The position numbers and the translations under genes are program-made. A DNA stretch of 64,000 nucleotides from Brachynemurus nebulosus (lineage: Eukaryota; Arthropoda; Insecta; Neuroptera; Myrmeleontidae): positions 4,964,172 to 5,028,171 of the forward strand of contig JAPWDM010000001.1 of assembly GCA_035578155.1 (NCBI GenBank), in the 5' to 3' direction. Shown here piece by piece: positions 31,652 to 46,388 of this stretch (position 1 is its first letter; every line of letters starts with the position of its first letter). The notes beneath the pieces are model-generated. The model saw only the letters and a program-made list of their open reading frames with translations, was not told where the DNA came from and searched no databases.

Positions 31652-33532
31652 TTTTACAGTGCACCCTTAATATATTTGACTTTTAAAATATATGCTAAAA
31701 AAATTTCAAAAATTTTGAATGTCACATGGAAATACTGCCTTAAATAAGACAGCATACAGGACTATATTCCAGTACCTACAGGTAGAATTAATTTGGCTCC
31801 GATTTTAGTTTAATTTCAAACTTCAAGCAACGTTGCTTAGAAATTTGAGTGCGTTTTTCTCGAAGCTATTTTTATTTTATTTTATTTATTTTTTTTTTTT
31901 TTTGAATTATAGTCAATACAGAATCTTGAGTTTGATATAAATCTTCAAAATATATTTCGCTGTGGTCCGAATCAGAAAAATTCCAATATAAATTGAAAAT
32001 TCTAGACAGCCGGTATTTTTCAAATCTTTGTCTTTCTTTGGTCCTAATCATAATGATGTTCGTTCTTATCAAGAATCTCTGTATGATTTTGTTTCAACCA
32101 GTACACCCCCTGTTTTTTACGATAAAATATAACAGCTGATAACATCTTCAATTGCCACGTGATTTTAATTTTTTTTTTTTGTAAATTTTCTAAACATCAG
32201 TAAAAAAAGCTGCAAAAAAATGGATAATAAAATAATTATTTATGCAACATCTTGCAAAATGAAGGTGTTTTTTCGTACTCGCACAATGACACCAACTCAA
32301 AAGTGACATAAAAGATTAATAAAATTATCAAGATTGTGAAAAATTGAGCAAGTTACTTAGTTTCATACGTTTTTATCTCTTAGTTTTTCGTTCCCCTTGG
32401 ACTCAGAACTTATTCAGAATTTGCTCTCCCCCAAAAGATAATAAATTTATATGTTTACAAAAAGTATTTACGAAATTTTTGTCGGACTCTTTTACAATTA
32501 CAATTACAATCTTATTCTCAAGGCTATATCTTGACAATATTACTAATTCCGAGAACTTAATTTTATCCACACAAGCAATTTTGCCTACGAATCCTAAGTA
32601 AGAAGTTATTTATCGAAAATACGTAGTTTACAACGAATTTGAGGTGACTTGTAGGTAATACTTATTGAATTGTGCCACGCTCTTATAAAATAAAAAAAGT
32701 GTATACTTACCTATCAAGTAATGATAAAAAGTAGTTTCAAAAAGGGAGACAAATAACACTTTCGAAAAAATTTGTTGGTACACCAGGACAAAAAACCGAG
32801 ACGCATGAAGATGAACACCCTAAATATTATACTAAAAAATTATTCTACATATATCTTTAGCATACTATTTACCTGTATGCGAAATATTTAGATAGAATAC
32901 TGAACTTATCTTTCGAGAAACTTCAAGAAATTAATTTGAATATAGAATATCTGCGTCTATGATGTTCTACTTAAGAATATGTGCTGATTAAGGAAAGATT
33001 CAAATAATCTTGACAATTTTGACATATCACCAATAAAATATAATTTTGATAGAAAATTACTATTGTAGGTAGCAATGTGTAGGTAATATGATGCGCATGC
33101 TTCCAATATTTTATTTATTTTATTTTGCTCATATTACGTTAGTTTCTCATATAATATTAACAGTATAATTTCTATTCATAAGGCACTAGAGCGCAATACA
33201 TTTAGTAAAGGATATATATTATTATATATGTTTATGTATGTATGTATGGGTGTATACATACTTACTTAATGATAATGGCAGTATAATCAATTAAAACATT
33301 AGAGATGAGGGTGTTTACTAAGTAATTACTATGCTAATGTTCTGCTGTTCTATTATAATCATACGTGAATGACGCTAAATTACTTACAAATTATAAATTA
33401 TTTTATAAAACAATATTATTAGGAGGTATACTTTTACCTTAGTATATATTTACAGAGATATACTTTGTAAATATACATATGTATACAGCCAACACTGTTA
33501 AAGGGCTTAAATCAAATTAAAAAAACAATTTT
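31652..33532. other. No gene seen
   Basis: AT-rich. Poly-T runs lie at 31885-31901 and 32171-32180. The 85-codon frame across 32344-32601 has no motif and is not called. Confidence 0.45.
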
Positions 33533-33540
33533 CTAAATAG

Positions 33541-34541
33541 TCCAGTGAAATTAGGGCTGAAATCGGAAAATCGGGGTATATGTATGAAAATTGGAGGGAA
33601 TGTTCTTAGAGTCACTAAGAACAATTCTCCCTATGAAAAAAAGTGCTCTGATCCCGGACAAGGGTAGAAACAACCCCTACAAAGTTTATTTTCCAATTAT
33701 CTCGCGAAGTGTGCGAGATATGGAAAATTTTTTCAAATAAAAATTGTAAATCTTTCGCTTCTACAAAAAAAGTATACCACCCTCTTACCCCTATCTCTAA
33801 TAGTTTGCGGAGAAATCATCCCCGAAAAAGAAGAAAGAAAAACCAATTTTTTAACGGTGTCTGATTTGTTTTTTATAGGACATGAAATGAAACAGAAGAG
33901 AAGTAAATGCTAGTAAGTTGATAATATCACATGGTTAAAAAATTTAAATTTGTATATTTTGAAAATAGGTAGCACCTACTTTAAATTTTTTAACCATGTC
34001 ATATTATTAACTTATTACCATTTACTTCTCTTGTGTCTCATTTCATGTCCTATAAAAACAAATCAGACACCGTTGCAAGTCAAAATTGACCGGTAACGGA
34101 CATTAGTTAACCATTGATAATTTTAAATGGAAAGCACCAGTCCCCTGCCATCGGGGCCTTTTATTTTTCCTAATTTCTCTATTTTCAATTTTAGAGAAAA
34201 ATACCAAGAATACTTTTTATCTCTAAATGTTTGAAAATCTTGGAATTAGGCGAAAAAAATCGGTTTTTCTTTTTTTTTCGGGGATGATTTCTCCGCAAAC
34301 TATTAGAGATATGGGTAAGAGGGTGGTATCCTTTTTTTTGTAAAATCGAAAGAATTTTCCATATCTCGCACACTTCGCGAGATAATTGGAAAATAAACTT
34401 TTTAGGGGTTGTTTCTACCCTTGTCCGGGATCAGAGCACTTTTTTTCATAGGGAGAATTGTTCTTAGTGACTCTAAGAACATTCCCTCCAATTTTCATCC
34501 ATATACGCCGATTTCCCGATTTCAGCCTTAATTTCACTGGA
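33541..34541. mobile_element. Long-TIR element, possible Mutator-like MITE
   Basis: The arms (33541 to about 33850 and about 34240 to 34541) are inverted over roughly 300 bp, from TCCAGTGAAATTAGGGCTG inward. CTAAATAG (33533-33540) and CTAAAATAG (34542-34550) flank it and differ by one indel, compatible with a 9-bp target duplication. A second inverted pair (AGAAGAGAAGTAAATG, GGTTAAAAAATTTAAA) is nested at about 33845-34075. No transposase is present. Mutator-type is suggested only by TIR length and duplication size. Confidence 0.7.
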
Positions 34542-34550
34542 CTAAAATAG

Positions 34551-36191
34551 GATTTTAGTTTACTTAATTTTTTTCCATTTTTTTATTAACTTAAATGAGG
34601 CGTTAACATCTCAAGGGAGATATCCAAAAGGAATTATAACTGGAAATATTTCAAAAATCATTTTGAACCCGGTTTCCGAAACAACTTCGAGCGATTAAAA
34701 ACATTCAAAAACGCCGTTTTACTGCACATAGCATTTTGGAGTCTTTCAGCTTGATCGACAACCTTGTTTTTAATTACAAATTAGTTATATTTCCACAAAT
34801 AATTCACAAATTGGCTTAATAATTAAACACAAGACTATAAACGCGTTTTGAAACTCAATTTTACATTAATATGTGAGAGATGGCTAAACTGAACGATCAT
34901 ACCGTGAGAAAGGGGTACATAAAGAGGAAGGTTCATTCTTCAGGTCGGTTATTCAGGACATAAATTGTATAAAAAAAATATCCCAAGAAAATATAAATTC
35001 CAGTGTAATACGCTGAGTGTACGGCCACACGAGCGTTATTTAACGCCGATTTTTGAGCGGAAATTAACGCGGCGTTTCTTAAAGCTGGACTTCGGTTACA
35101 TGAGCGGTAAATAAACGCTAATAGGTAGACGTTAAATGAAGCTGCTTGGAGCGTTTTTTAACATAACTTTTTACATAACCTCCATCAGTACACAGTGTGC
35201 AGAAGTGTGATTTATTTTGCTTTAACACTTTGACGGTCATTGACGTCATAAGACGTCAAGTGAAACCTTACTAACTCATACACTACCTCTAATGACACGG
35301 ACAATCGGTGTGAGGTGTGTTAACTGTAAAAATAGTTGACATTTTGGCATTTTGTTACTATAGATTATGACCGTTATGGTGTTAACAAATATTATTTTAC
35401 TAAAAACAAAAAAAAAAATACTTTTCATCTAAAATGAAATCAGCTAATTTAGATATTAATATAAACTTTTGTTTATTGTATTTATCTACAACGAGCAACT
35501 TTTATCTTTAAGCTACTTACTAAAGCAGAAACTGAAAAAATTTTACTGTATTCTCAGAACTGAAATTGAACTTGAAAACTATCGGACATAAAAAATTAAA
35601 TCTTTATTTTTATTATTTCTATTTTTAATGTATAATCTAGCTTCAAAAATTGTTCTTGTCGAGTCAGCCGAGTAATCATAATTTTCCATATAAAGTTAGT
35701 CAAACTGGTGCCACGGGGAACAATTTTCACATTATAAATACAATCGATTGTCTACTTCACATGTTTGAAAATATACAGAATATTTTCATAAAACGTAAAG
35801 TGCTTTATTTATTCGTTATGCCTTGTTGAATATTAAATATTTACATTAAAATTATTGTGGTCAATCTTATTTATACCGCTAATAGATACAGCTTATTATT
35901 TTATTAGAAATATATAAGTATGTATGAAAAACAATTTACAATTCTAGTATTTATTTCAAAACAATAAATTTAATATGGAGGCAGTTATAATAAAAATATC
36001 AAGATATGAAGCACAACATTATTATATTTATATATTATGTATTATCCAACCGATGTAAAGTAGTTACATAGCATGTATACCAACTTTAATATTATAGTTT
36101 ATTCCGGGAATGTTGAGGAATTAAATATTAGATTTTGCAATAATTAGAAGAGTCTTAAATGTTTTGTGATATTGTGTGACCTTGAGGGAAG
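34551..36191. other. No gene; possible transposon relic
   Basis: 35015-35170 contains GTGTACGGCCACACGAGCG and repeated AACGC/GCGTT motifs, resembling a decayed transposon end. The rest is AT-rich and silent. Confidence 0.4.
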
Positions 36192-36806
36192 GTATGGCTA
36201 ACTTCAAAAATGCATCACTGCCTGCATGAGACAGAGTCAAAAGTTCAAAAACGCATCAGACGCATCACAACGAAAAATCAAAAGTTCATTTTTGCATTTG
36301 ATGCGTCAAAACAATGCATCAAGAAATTTAGTGATGCGTGTCCAAGATGCATGTAATGTGTATAATGTAGAATTATAACTACATGCCATATTATGTAGGT
36401 ATTGACACCAACAGGAATAATTCCGAAATATAAATTGTTGAAAAAGATGAATCTATTTACCTTTGATTAAAATTGTTTAAACTATTTGAATACATCTTGC
36501 ACTCAAAATAGGTATGTAATACGTTTTATTCAAATAATTTCAATATTTTCTATTTTAAGTAAGTTCAAGTTGAAATTCAAAGATAATATACCTATACAAG
36601 GACTGTATTGCTATATTATCTATAGTCTATCATGCTACATTGTCTGTCTTATCTATAGCCAAATCAGAGGCTAAATTATGCCAATATACCGTTCAAAAAC
36701 ATCTAATGTGCATCAAATTTCAAGAGAGCATCAGCAGCGCATCATGTAGTATTAGACGCATCAGAAAAGTCATGATTAGAGTTTACATTTTTGAAGTTAC
36801 CCTATA
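36192..36806. mobile_element. TIR element with GATGCGTC subterminal motifs
   Basis: GGCTAACTTCAAAAATGCATCA near 36196 mirrors CATTTTTGAAGTTACCC near 36786-36802. Inside both ends, GATGCGT/ACGCATC and GATGCA/TGCATC recur many times (36230-36355, 36705-36770). Subterminal motif arrays like this suit hAT or CACTA elements. There is no coding sequence, and the edges are approximate. Confidence 0.6.
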
Positions 36807-37845
<1,039 letters not shown>

Positions 37846-38159
37846 TTTTTTTTCCCGCTACATTTTGGCATGGGCCCCCCCATGGGCCTCCCCCCTAGGG
37901 AAGAGCTGAAATTGAGTAAGTGGGGCTCATATTGGCAAAGTGGGGTTAAATTTTGGGCAAATTTTTGATCCGACCCAAATTTTAAGGGGGTGGTGGGGAG
38001 CAACAAAACAATAAAACTTTTCCAAACCGGTTGGAAATAATGTTTCGATCAATTACCTACAACTTATCCAAAATTCAGCTTCCTAGGATAATTTGGAGGG
38101 AGTAGAAGGGGGAAAAATTATTTTGGCTGGATCTAACACGCCCACAGCCCCCCAGTGTT

Positions 38160-38760
38160 AACGTAGAGGGTTGAAATTGGGTATGCTGATAGAGTTCGTA
38201 TCTAGGGTCTCCTTTTTGGAGGTTTTAATATTTGATCCCCCCCCAACCATTTTTAAGCTACTTTTTCATGCTTTTTCGACGTTTTCGAAGATTTTACCAC
38301 TCGCACAGGTCACCCAAAAAAACCTAGAGGGCTGAAATTTTGTATCCAGATTAAGTTAGTATCAAGGGTGTGCCTTTTGGGGTCCTCAATTTTAACCCGT
38401 ACCCCTACCATTTTTATTCCAAAAGGAACATGATTATTCTTGTTTATTAACAGTTTTGTTCGGGTCAAAATCTCCCCAAATAAACCTAGAGGGCTGAAAT
38501 TTTGTGTACAGGTTAAGTTAATAGCCAGCCACTGCTTATTGGAGGTTTCAACTTTTAACCCTTACCCCCACTATTTTTATGCCAATATTTCCTTGATTTT
38601 TTGATTTTTTCTAACACGCCTAGAGACTCACTGAACAAACGTAGAGGGCTGAAATTTTATACGTGTATTGAGTTAGCATCCAGTTAGTGTTTTTTAGGGA
38701 TCCCACATTACTTTTCCGCCCACTTCTCCCATTTTTACATTGGAATTCAATAGTATTGTT
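38160..38760. repeat. Tandem repeat, four units of about 160 bp
   Basis: GTAGAGGG-TGAAATT-type starts occur at 38163, 38323, 38485 and 38641, each followed by GAGTTAG/AAGTTAG, a GGGT-CC-TTTTGGAGG stretch and ACCC-ACCATTTTTA. Units are strongly diverged from one another. An upstream segment (37895-38050) is distantly similar. Confidence 0.75.
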
Positions 38761-39737
38761 AAATCTGTTTAAAATTCTTTATTTTTATACTATAATACAA
38801 GTAGGCCCATAATAAATTTAAAAATTAAAAATAAAATAAAAATGAACTTACTTTTATAACAAATGCAATACATACATATTAAGTACATATAATTTAAAAA
38901 TGTTAGTAAAGTTAATGTTTATTTACAAAGTAGGAATTTTGGATTTTTATTTATAAGATAAAATAGGAATTTTGGATTTTTTTAGAAGAAAAATATTTTT
39001 ATAAAGGCCTTCCAGTCTACTATTTAAGGTGCTTTTTTAATATTTAAAAATAAAACACAAAGACAATTGGCGGAAAACTTAAAACCTTTTTTTAAAAGTC
39101 AATAAAAGCCAATATTGTAACAGAAAAATGTCTTTTATATTATTATTCTAAGATTTTATTCAAATCGTAACTTTTTTAATCTTCGGATAGTAAGAATGAT
39201 AAATCTTTTGATTCTGACAATGATATAATTTTTACAAAATTCTCAAGTTTCATCAAACGAACCATCATATAAGTATATACCAGGAGTGGTTCGTTCATTT
39301 TGTTTATATAAACCGAACGGTGTAATAAGCACGGCATAACGGCTAACGTATGAGTGAGTGGGTGTTGGTTATTCTTCGGTATCTTTTTCTGGTGCTATTT
39401 TTTCTTTCTAGTAGGACGTTAGTAGTGTTTCACAACGTCGTCGTATACGAAATTGGTATCATATCTTCGTACAGACGACCTGTATAAGAGATAATATCAT
39501 GGCGGCCACAAAAAGCTTACTTTATGTGTGTATTACGTACGTACGTATCCGAACTCCGTGACCCGTGCTAAACACACATATTATACCTACAACGTCTTTT
39601 TGCCTCTGCTATGGAATCTCATTTGCCACTTTGCCTCCTAGAATTCACGTGTAATAGTTAGGCAGGCGGTTTGTTTATCGAAGTGATAGATATCCAAGTA
39701 TGCCGGTACATATGTACGAACAAGTATATAGCATATT
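38761..39737. other. No gene seen
   Basis: AT-rich to 39280, then more mixed sequence (39280-39700) with ACGTACGTACG at 39535. No reading frame of interest. Confidence 0.45.
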
Positions 39738-41325
39738 TTTTTAGTATAGAAATGACGTCACTATCGTCTCTTTTCAATTTACGATGCTAGCTGTCCTTTA
39801 GAAAAATTAAACAATACTGATCCTTAAAATAGTACATAAATTAGGGGAGAAGTGGTATGAAAGGGACACGTATTGAAAGGGCAATTCAAATGCCGCGCTA
39901 AATACAAATCCCGCCAAATCAAACGTATTTGTGTTGTGTGGCAGCGCCAATGGAGATATGTTTGTTCCTGACTTCAAGCTACTGTCATTTAAAATATGGA
40001 AATGCTGTGCTTGTAAATTTTTTTATGTTCCAAAGTAATTTTTTTTTTAATTTTTCGGATCGTTTTCTGATATACTGTAAGTATTTTTTGAAATGTTTGT
40101 AATTATATACAGTTAGTTATTCTTTCAACTAGAGAAAAACAACAGATCAGATATCTTTTAAATAAAATTGTAGATTTAAAGGTTAAATGTTTAATTTGGG
40201 TGTGATATTTATGAAAGGGACAGAGCAAACAGTTATGAAAGGGATTACCTTTAAGACTAGCGATTCTGAATTAATTTTATTTAAATATCTACATGTCACA
40301 ATTTTTTCTCTATGTTCATGTTTTCTTAGTGTCAATAATTAATTTTTTTAAACTTTCTTCTTGTTTAAAAATTTCGAACAAAAATAATCGAATGAAAAAC
40401 AGTGATTTGAATTTATCGATTACTAAAACCACGCAATTAATAATCATCGATTACTGAAATCATGTGGTTATTTACATTATGGAATCAAATTTGTTAATAT
40501 ATGTAAGTTTAATAAATGACCTGCGCAATAGTATGAACCGTATGTCGTATGTACATAAGGTGGGAATTTGAACAAGATGAATGATATTTACTATTATCCC
40601 TTTCATAAATTATCATGTCCCTTTCAATACAGTCTATTGATGAACGGGACAAAATGCACTTTTTTTAAAAACTGAGAAAAATTACAACTAATAACAAAGA
40701 AATTCTTATTATTCGATTCTATTTGAAGAGTAAGATAATTGAAGCTTCTAACTCCGTTCGTAACTATTTAATTTGTTATCTTGTTTATTTACTAGAACGC
40801 TTAAAACAAAAACGTCCCTTTCATGCCACTTCTCCCCTAAGTTTATCTTCATTTTTTGGTTTTCTCACTTGTTTCAATTGACAAATTATATAAGATTTCA
40901 CTTACGCCTTTGTGTATACTGAATAAAAGTTAGAAAGAGATAACAATACCATTAAATTAGGTATTATTAAATAATTTTTACCAACACTTTTTTATTTGAC
41001 CCACCCATTTCAATTCATATTTTTATCATACCTTACTATGTGGTACCGTACTACCTACGTACCATAAAAATATTGTTGGTAAAAATTATTTGATAATACC
41101 TAATTTAATGGTATATTATCTCTTTCTAACTTTCATTCAGTATACACAAATCCGTAAGTGAAATTTTATATAATTTGTCAATTGAAATAAGTGAGAAAAC
41201 CAAAAAATGAAAATAAACTTAATTTATGTACTATTTTAAGGATCAGTATCGTTTAATTTTTTTAAAGGACAGCTAGCATCATAAATTGAAAAGAGACGAT
41301 AGTGACGTCATTTCTAAACTAAATG
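39738..41325. mobile_element. Hairpin element with an insertion in its left arm
   Basis: The left arm is split: 39738-39843 and 40838 to about 40980 together mirror the right arm 41065-41325 (landmarks GAAATGACGTCACTATCG, GTACATAAATTA, TTTGGTTTTCTCACTT, AGTTAGAAAGAGATAA). Without the insert the hairpin is about 590 bp. The loop contains GGTACCGTACTACC. Confidence 0.8.
39844..40837. mobile_element. TA-flanked Tc1/mariner-like MITE, GGGGAGAAGTGG ends
   Basis: GGGGAGAAGTGGTATGAAAGGGAC (39844) mirrors the end at 40837, and TA borders both sides (39842-39843 and 40838-39). The intact opposite hairpin arm reads ACATAAATTAAGTTTAT at the same place, so the pre-insertion site had a single TA. GAAAGGGA-type motifs recur inside (40208, 40232, 40598, 40618). 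There is no transposase. Confidence 0.88.
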
Positions 41326-42593
41326 AATATACTATAGGTACGTTTTATCAAACCTTATAAAATATAAGACAGTGTACGTATATAGGTATTCCAATTCTTT
41401 GATTGTTTCTCCCCTATTAACCCAATTGCATCTATTTTCACATGGTAATGACCACTTATTAAACGCATCATGCATTTAAGAATAATAATTAATAAAAACA
41501 TACATACGTTAGTTACAAATTTATTTCTTCAGTTTGGCATAAATCTATTATTATTGAATGTTAGGTATATGTGAAATTGTTTGAAAGCAAATAAGCAAAA
41601 TTTTATTAATAAAATTTATTTTCAATTCAATTCACAGTAACAATTTTGAATGCATTTTCAAATAATTATTGTCTGATAATATTTATAATAAAATTAAATG
41701 ATCTTTGATAATTAAGCTCAGGTGTATTAAATCCCCTAAGATTATTGCAGTTTTTATCGTAAAAAAGTTTCCAGAGTGAAAAGAATGGTAGGAAACTTTT
41801 CATTGGTCATTTTGTTGTAGCACAAATACAGAAATATGAATATTCTAGATACTGCACTTATGTCTCTGTCTATGCTACTATAACATAACAATGTTCATTG
41901 GTCTATGAATCAGATAAAGTATATAGTACAGTATGTCTATAAAAGAACGTCGAAACTTTAAAAAAATCATTGCAAGCAAAAGACATTAATTATTTCAAGT
42001 TAGTTAAGTACTTTAAAATCAGTATCTCATCAAGCTTCATTCACGCCGCGACATTTTGAATTTATTTCATTAAAGTTTGGCAACACTGCACGTTGCTGAA
42101 TTTAAAGTAACCGAGCAGCCGCCACTTACCCAGTTAGGGCAGTTTTTCACATAAAAAAAAACAACTTTTTTTTAATTTTACTTAAAACTATAACCTAACC
42201 TTTTAATCACATCTAAAAGCAATTAAAATGTTACTTTTGCATTAAAATTTAAAAAAGTTTGTTTTTTTATAAAAAAACAAATGTAATGTCTCACACAGTG
42301 ACATCTATGTTTCCTAAATGGAGCACGACCAATATATTCAATTATCTGGTATTTAAGAATTAATTAAGTTATGAAAGTTTTAAAAGACCTTTTTGCGTGA
42401 TTTTCAGTCAATTCGGCCAGACACATAGCGAACGGTCATATCACTCGCTCCCGCACCATAGCCAAATGCGACTACGCAAATTGTAGAAAAATTTGTCTAA
42501 TTGTAAATGGTGAAATATACTTATTACATGTTGAATTGTTGGTGTGGACCTAATAACATTTGGGTATATAAATCTGTAGCTGAGAGCTAAAGG
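41326..42593. other. No gene seen
   Basis: AT-rich. Two short complementary poly-A/poly-T patches lie at 42150-42175 and 42245-42275. No recognisable feature. Confidence 0.45.
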
Positions 42594-42601
42594 GTAACAA
42601 G

Positions 42602-43343
42602 CAGAGTTGTGCGTGTAATTTACTTCGGGTAAATTACACAGTTTTTTACATGTAAAAGACTTTGTAATTTACACATACTTGTGTTGATAAAAAGACTGTA
42701 AAAAATGTCAAAAATGTAAAAAACTAAATTTTTTAAATTTAATAGATATGTAAGCGTTACTGATGGTATTCCATATTTGCTATTGAAGTATTTGCTATAT
42801 TTACAAAGTAAAACTTAATAATTAAGTAATTTGAAAATTAAAAATATAAATGGGGACAAACACGAAAAAGAAAGGTTAGTTTTGATAGAATAGTTTATTT
42901 AAGAATTTAATATTAAAAAGATTTTTATTTATTTAGTTAAATTTTATTAAAGGTATCAATCATCTTCATCATCATTATCATCAGTGATTTTATTGTTATT
43001 ATAATTTAAAGAGAGATAAATATGTAGCAGTTTTTTTGATCTGTCAAAACTCTGTCCATTTGGAAATTTAAAGCTTTGTAGTCAGTTGTGGATGGCCTTC
43101 CATCAGCAGAAAATCATTTTTGTGTCGACATTTTGTTTACACGTTTTTTCATGTGAACTTATAAACAAGTTATAACCGTCAAAATAAATTGTTAGTCAAT
43201 GAAATGACAAATGATTTAAGTAATTTACATTTTTTACAATTTTCTACAATTTTTCACGGTTTTTTACAGTTTTTTAGGTATTTTACAATTTTTTACATAA
43301 AAATGTAAAAAACTGGCTTTTTACATCACATGGCACAACTCTG
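42602..43343. mobile_element. Non-autonomous hAT element
   Basis: The ends CAGAGTTGTGC (42602) and GCACAACTCTG (to 43343) are inverted. The perfect 8-bp duplication GTAACAAG lies at 42594-42601 and 43344-43351. CAGRG tips with an 8-bp duplication define hAT. TTTTTTACA/TGTAAAAAA motifs crowd both subterminal zones. The interior holds no transposase but includes a copy of the GGTATTCCATATTTG repeat (42768). Confidence 0.92.
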
Positions 43344-43351
43344 GTAACAAG

Positions 43352-44729
43352 TTCACTTTTTTAAAAATTCGTTTTTTAACGGATTTGGGTTACTTAATAT
43401 GTATTTTATGAACAAAAAGGCAATCCTTTTGGAAAAAAGGAATAAGTTATGTCGACCATACTTTATAATTTACCCAGAATAAAATAGTAATAAGTCAATT
43501 GAAGATTAAAGGCAAATCATAATACTAACTTTTAACATAGTTTACCTGGGACAGAACTTGATACAACGGTAGGTAACAAGTCCAAGCGCATTTGTCGCAG
43601 CACCACTCAAAGTGGCCTTATTATCGTTGACCTCGTATTTGTTCGCGTATATTTAGTGTATGAGTATTTAACTACGAAAATACCGACTCTCGACGTTTAA
43701 ATAATCATTATGAAAAAATTTTGGATTTGGCGGTTGCTATTCTTCACCTCTCAGCTGCAGAAATATGAATCTTTTAATTTCTATAAGACATAAAAAAAAA
43801 ATTTCGACCCCAATTTGTCACCCTAGGCTCCAGACTACTCAGCCTGCTGGTAAATCCGCCACTGAAATTTTCTACAATACAGCTAAAGCTTATAAATTGT
43901 ATTACATAAATAAAACTATTCAGGTAATTTTATTATTCTTATTACGATCATAATGATATAATTAATTTCATAGACATTTATTATTATGTTTTAATTAATT
44001 ACCAACATGCAAAAATTAACAAACAAACACAACATTATAAACAATTATGATAATAAGAGGAAATTTGTTGGAAAACTGTTTAATACGAACAAGTGACTTT
44101 CAGCAATTGCACCTACTTACGACAATTTTCATCTCTTTCGCCTTCGCCATTGAAAATAAACACGAAAATGGTACTTTATACTTCAAACATATTAGGTATC
44201 CGGGAAAAATAGTTTATTTACAGTACGTATAAACGTACCGAAATTATTCACTTATATAAATAAGACAACAATATGATAAACCATATCACCATCTCATTTT
44301 AATATGGACCAATTTGTTGGGAAAAACCGTATTACGTATTACGTATCTACCAGTTATAAGACAACTGTTGTATGTCTTTTTATGGCACAATAACGGACGC
44401 AGAAATGGGGTATTAAATATTTTATAGTCTCAAAATGAAATGGCCCATAAGGATCTACATAATAGTTAGATGTATTCACCATATGGATATATTTGTATAC
44501 ATAAAGGTTTTATGTATATTTATACTATATAATATATTTTATATACTATATTACATATAGAATAAATAAATGCAATTATACATATTATATTTATTAATGT
44601 TAATATGTAATTATGTTAGACAATGAATTGAATGGGCCAGTAAAAGTAATAATAACATTCTAGTTATATTAAGGTGAATCGATTACTACTGACAAATGAA
44701 TTACAAAAGTCTATTTTTTTTCTCTATAA
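43352..44729. other. No gene seen
   Basis: Unique AT-rich sequence. The 60-codon frames at 43765-43953 and 44047-44232 carry no motif. Confidence 0.45.
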
Positions 44730-45225
44730 ATAAATATAATTTTTCTACTCCTGCTATTAAAATTAACATTTTGCGCACGGCTATGTATATGTAAAAATTA
44801 ACAATTGCCCACACTGTGTGGAAATAGCGTGGGAAATTATTTCGCACGGTTTAATATAATAAAAAAGTTGGCTATGCCTTTGATTTAATATATAATGTGT
44901 ATAAATAACTCTAAAAATATACATATGTATGTCGATTATTTATTATTGTTTCCATAGTTTCAAAGTATGCTTTGGCAAAAATTTGAACATCTTACCACTG
45001 ACATTATAAATTTAAAAAATTTTTACTACTTATTTAAATTCTATTTTAATTATTTATGTTAAATTTTACGAAAAAAAATGTGCTCATAGAAAAAGTATAG
45101 TGTAGAATACGTGCGGAAAGCTTATTTCTCACTCATACGAATTGTTGCACTCGCCCTGCGGGCTCGAAAAACAAACTCATATCGTGAGAAATAGGCCTCT
45201 TTTACCACTTTTTGTACAATATATT
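44730..45225. repeat. Dispersed repeat, inverted partner of 30826-31345
   Basis: It carries the complement of the same landmarks, including GTTGCACTCGCCCTGCGGGCTC at 45143-45164. Similarity extends over about 490 bp with many substitutions and small gaps. Confidence 0.85.
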
Positions 45226-45834
45226 ATTATGTGTAGAAAAATAAGTTAAATTTTATAATACATGTAACAGTATTAATATTTGATTATTACTCAGTCTTCT
45301 AATTTTAATAATTTTAAAAGTAATGAATTTGACTCTGGTAGTTGACAAGTACGTACACATAATAACTAATACATACACAAATATATTATGGGTGTATTAG
45401 TATAAAATGACATTTTTGTAGTTTTTTTTCTATTTATTACAATAAGTAAACGTCCAATATTAAACAAAAGAGTTTTTTAATGATTCGAAAACATAAAAGA
45501 AAATAATTTTCAGTTTTTTAAATCTTAAAGTTGGTTTTTAATGGCACAACTTACTTAAATATATACCTCTGATCCACCTCTGATCATACTTTTGCATTTA
45601 CTCGTACGTTAAGTGTCAGTGAATGCATCATGTCTTTCTCTATAATATATATACTAAAATTTCAAATTCTAAACTTGGAAAATTTCTTGTGATCGATTCA
45701 CCTTAAGTGACTCATTACTACAAAGCGGAGATAATTTTATCAGTAATACAGATTTTTAATTTTGATTAACCCGTAACTAATCTACTCATTTTTTAAATAT
45801 AGGTAGTCCACTGGGGTGCGAAACTTATTTTCTT
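45226..45834. other. No gene seen
   Basis: AT-rich, no motif recognised. Confidence 0.45.
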
Positions 45835-46262
45835 AAGGTAGTTGGTCAATAAAACGATTTTTACAAAGGATTTTAACAAAACTTCACTAGATGTTTATTT
45901 AATTCAATACCAATAATACGAGCCTATTCCGATTAAAATTGACTACTCCAATTTTAAGGAAAACGATTTCAAAGTTTTGTAATTTTAACACGAGCTCTTA
46001 TGGGAAAACTCTATATTTTTTGAATAAAATGAAAATGTGTCAAAGGAATTAGATGAAAATTGAATATGTTATAAGATACAAAGTTACAAACCATATTTAA
46101 TAAGAAATAAAAATTAAATAATCATATTTAATAAGAAATAAAAAAAGAAATAAAAAGAATTCACTACGCCGTTTTTTAAACATAATTTATAAACATCATT
46201 CTACAACGTTTTTATAATACTTTTTCAACAATGCTTTTATATTGCTACAACATAAGCGCGCG
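45835..46262. repeat. Dispersed repeat, inverted partner of 10241-10612
   Basis: From CTTAAGGTAGTTGGTCAATAAAACG to ATTGCTACAACATAAGCGCG this mirrors 10241-10612. A short internal duplication of CATATTTAATAAGAAATAAA lies at 46092-46143. Confidence 0.75.
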
Positions 46263-46388
46263 GAAATTCCAAAAAACAAGTGGTATACAAATATAATAAC
46301 TGAAGAATATTAATACATTATTTAATTTTTGATACAAGAAAATTTTTTCGCTGAGCTATACTTTTATACTTGACTATCTCGCACCAAA

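Noticed and set aside
34191..34373. 60-codon minus frame
   Set aside because: Lies in the inverted arm of the long-TIR element and is mirrored by the other arm.
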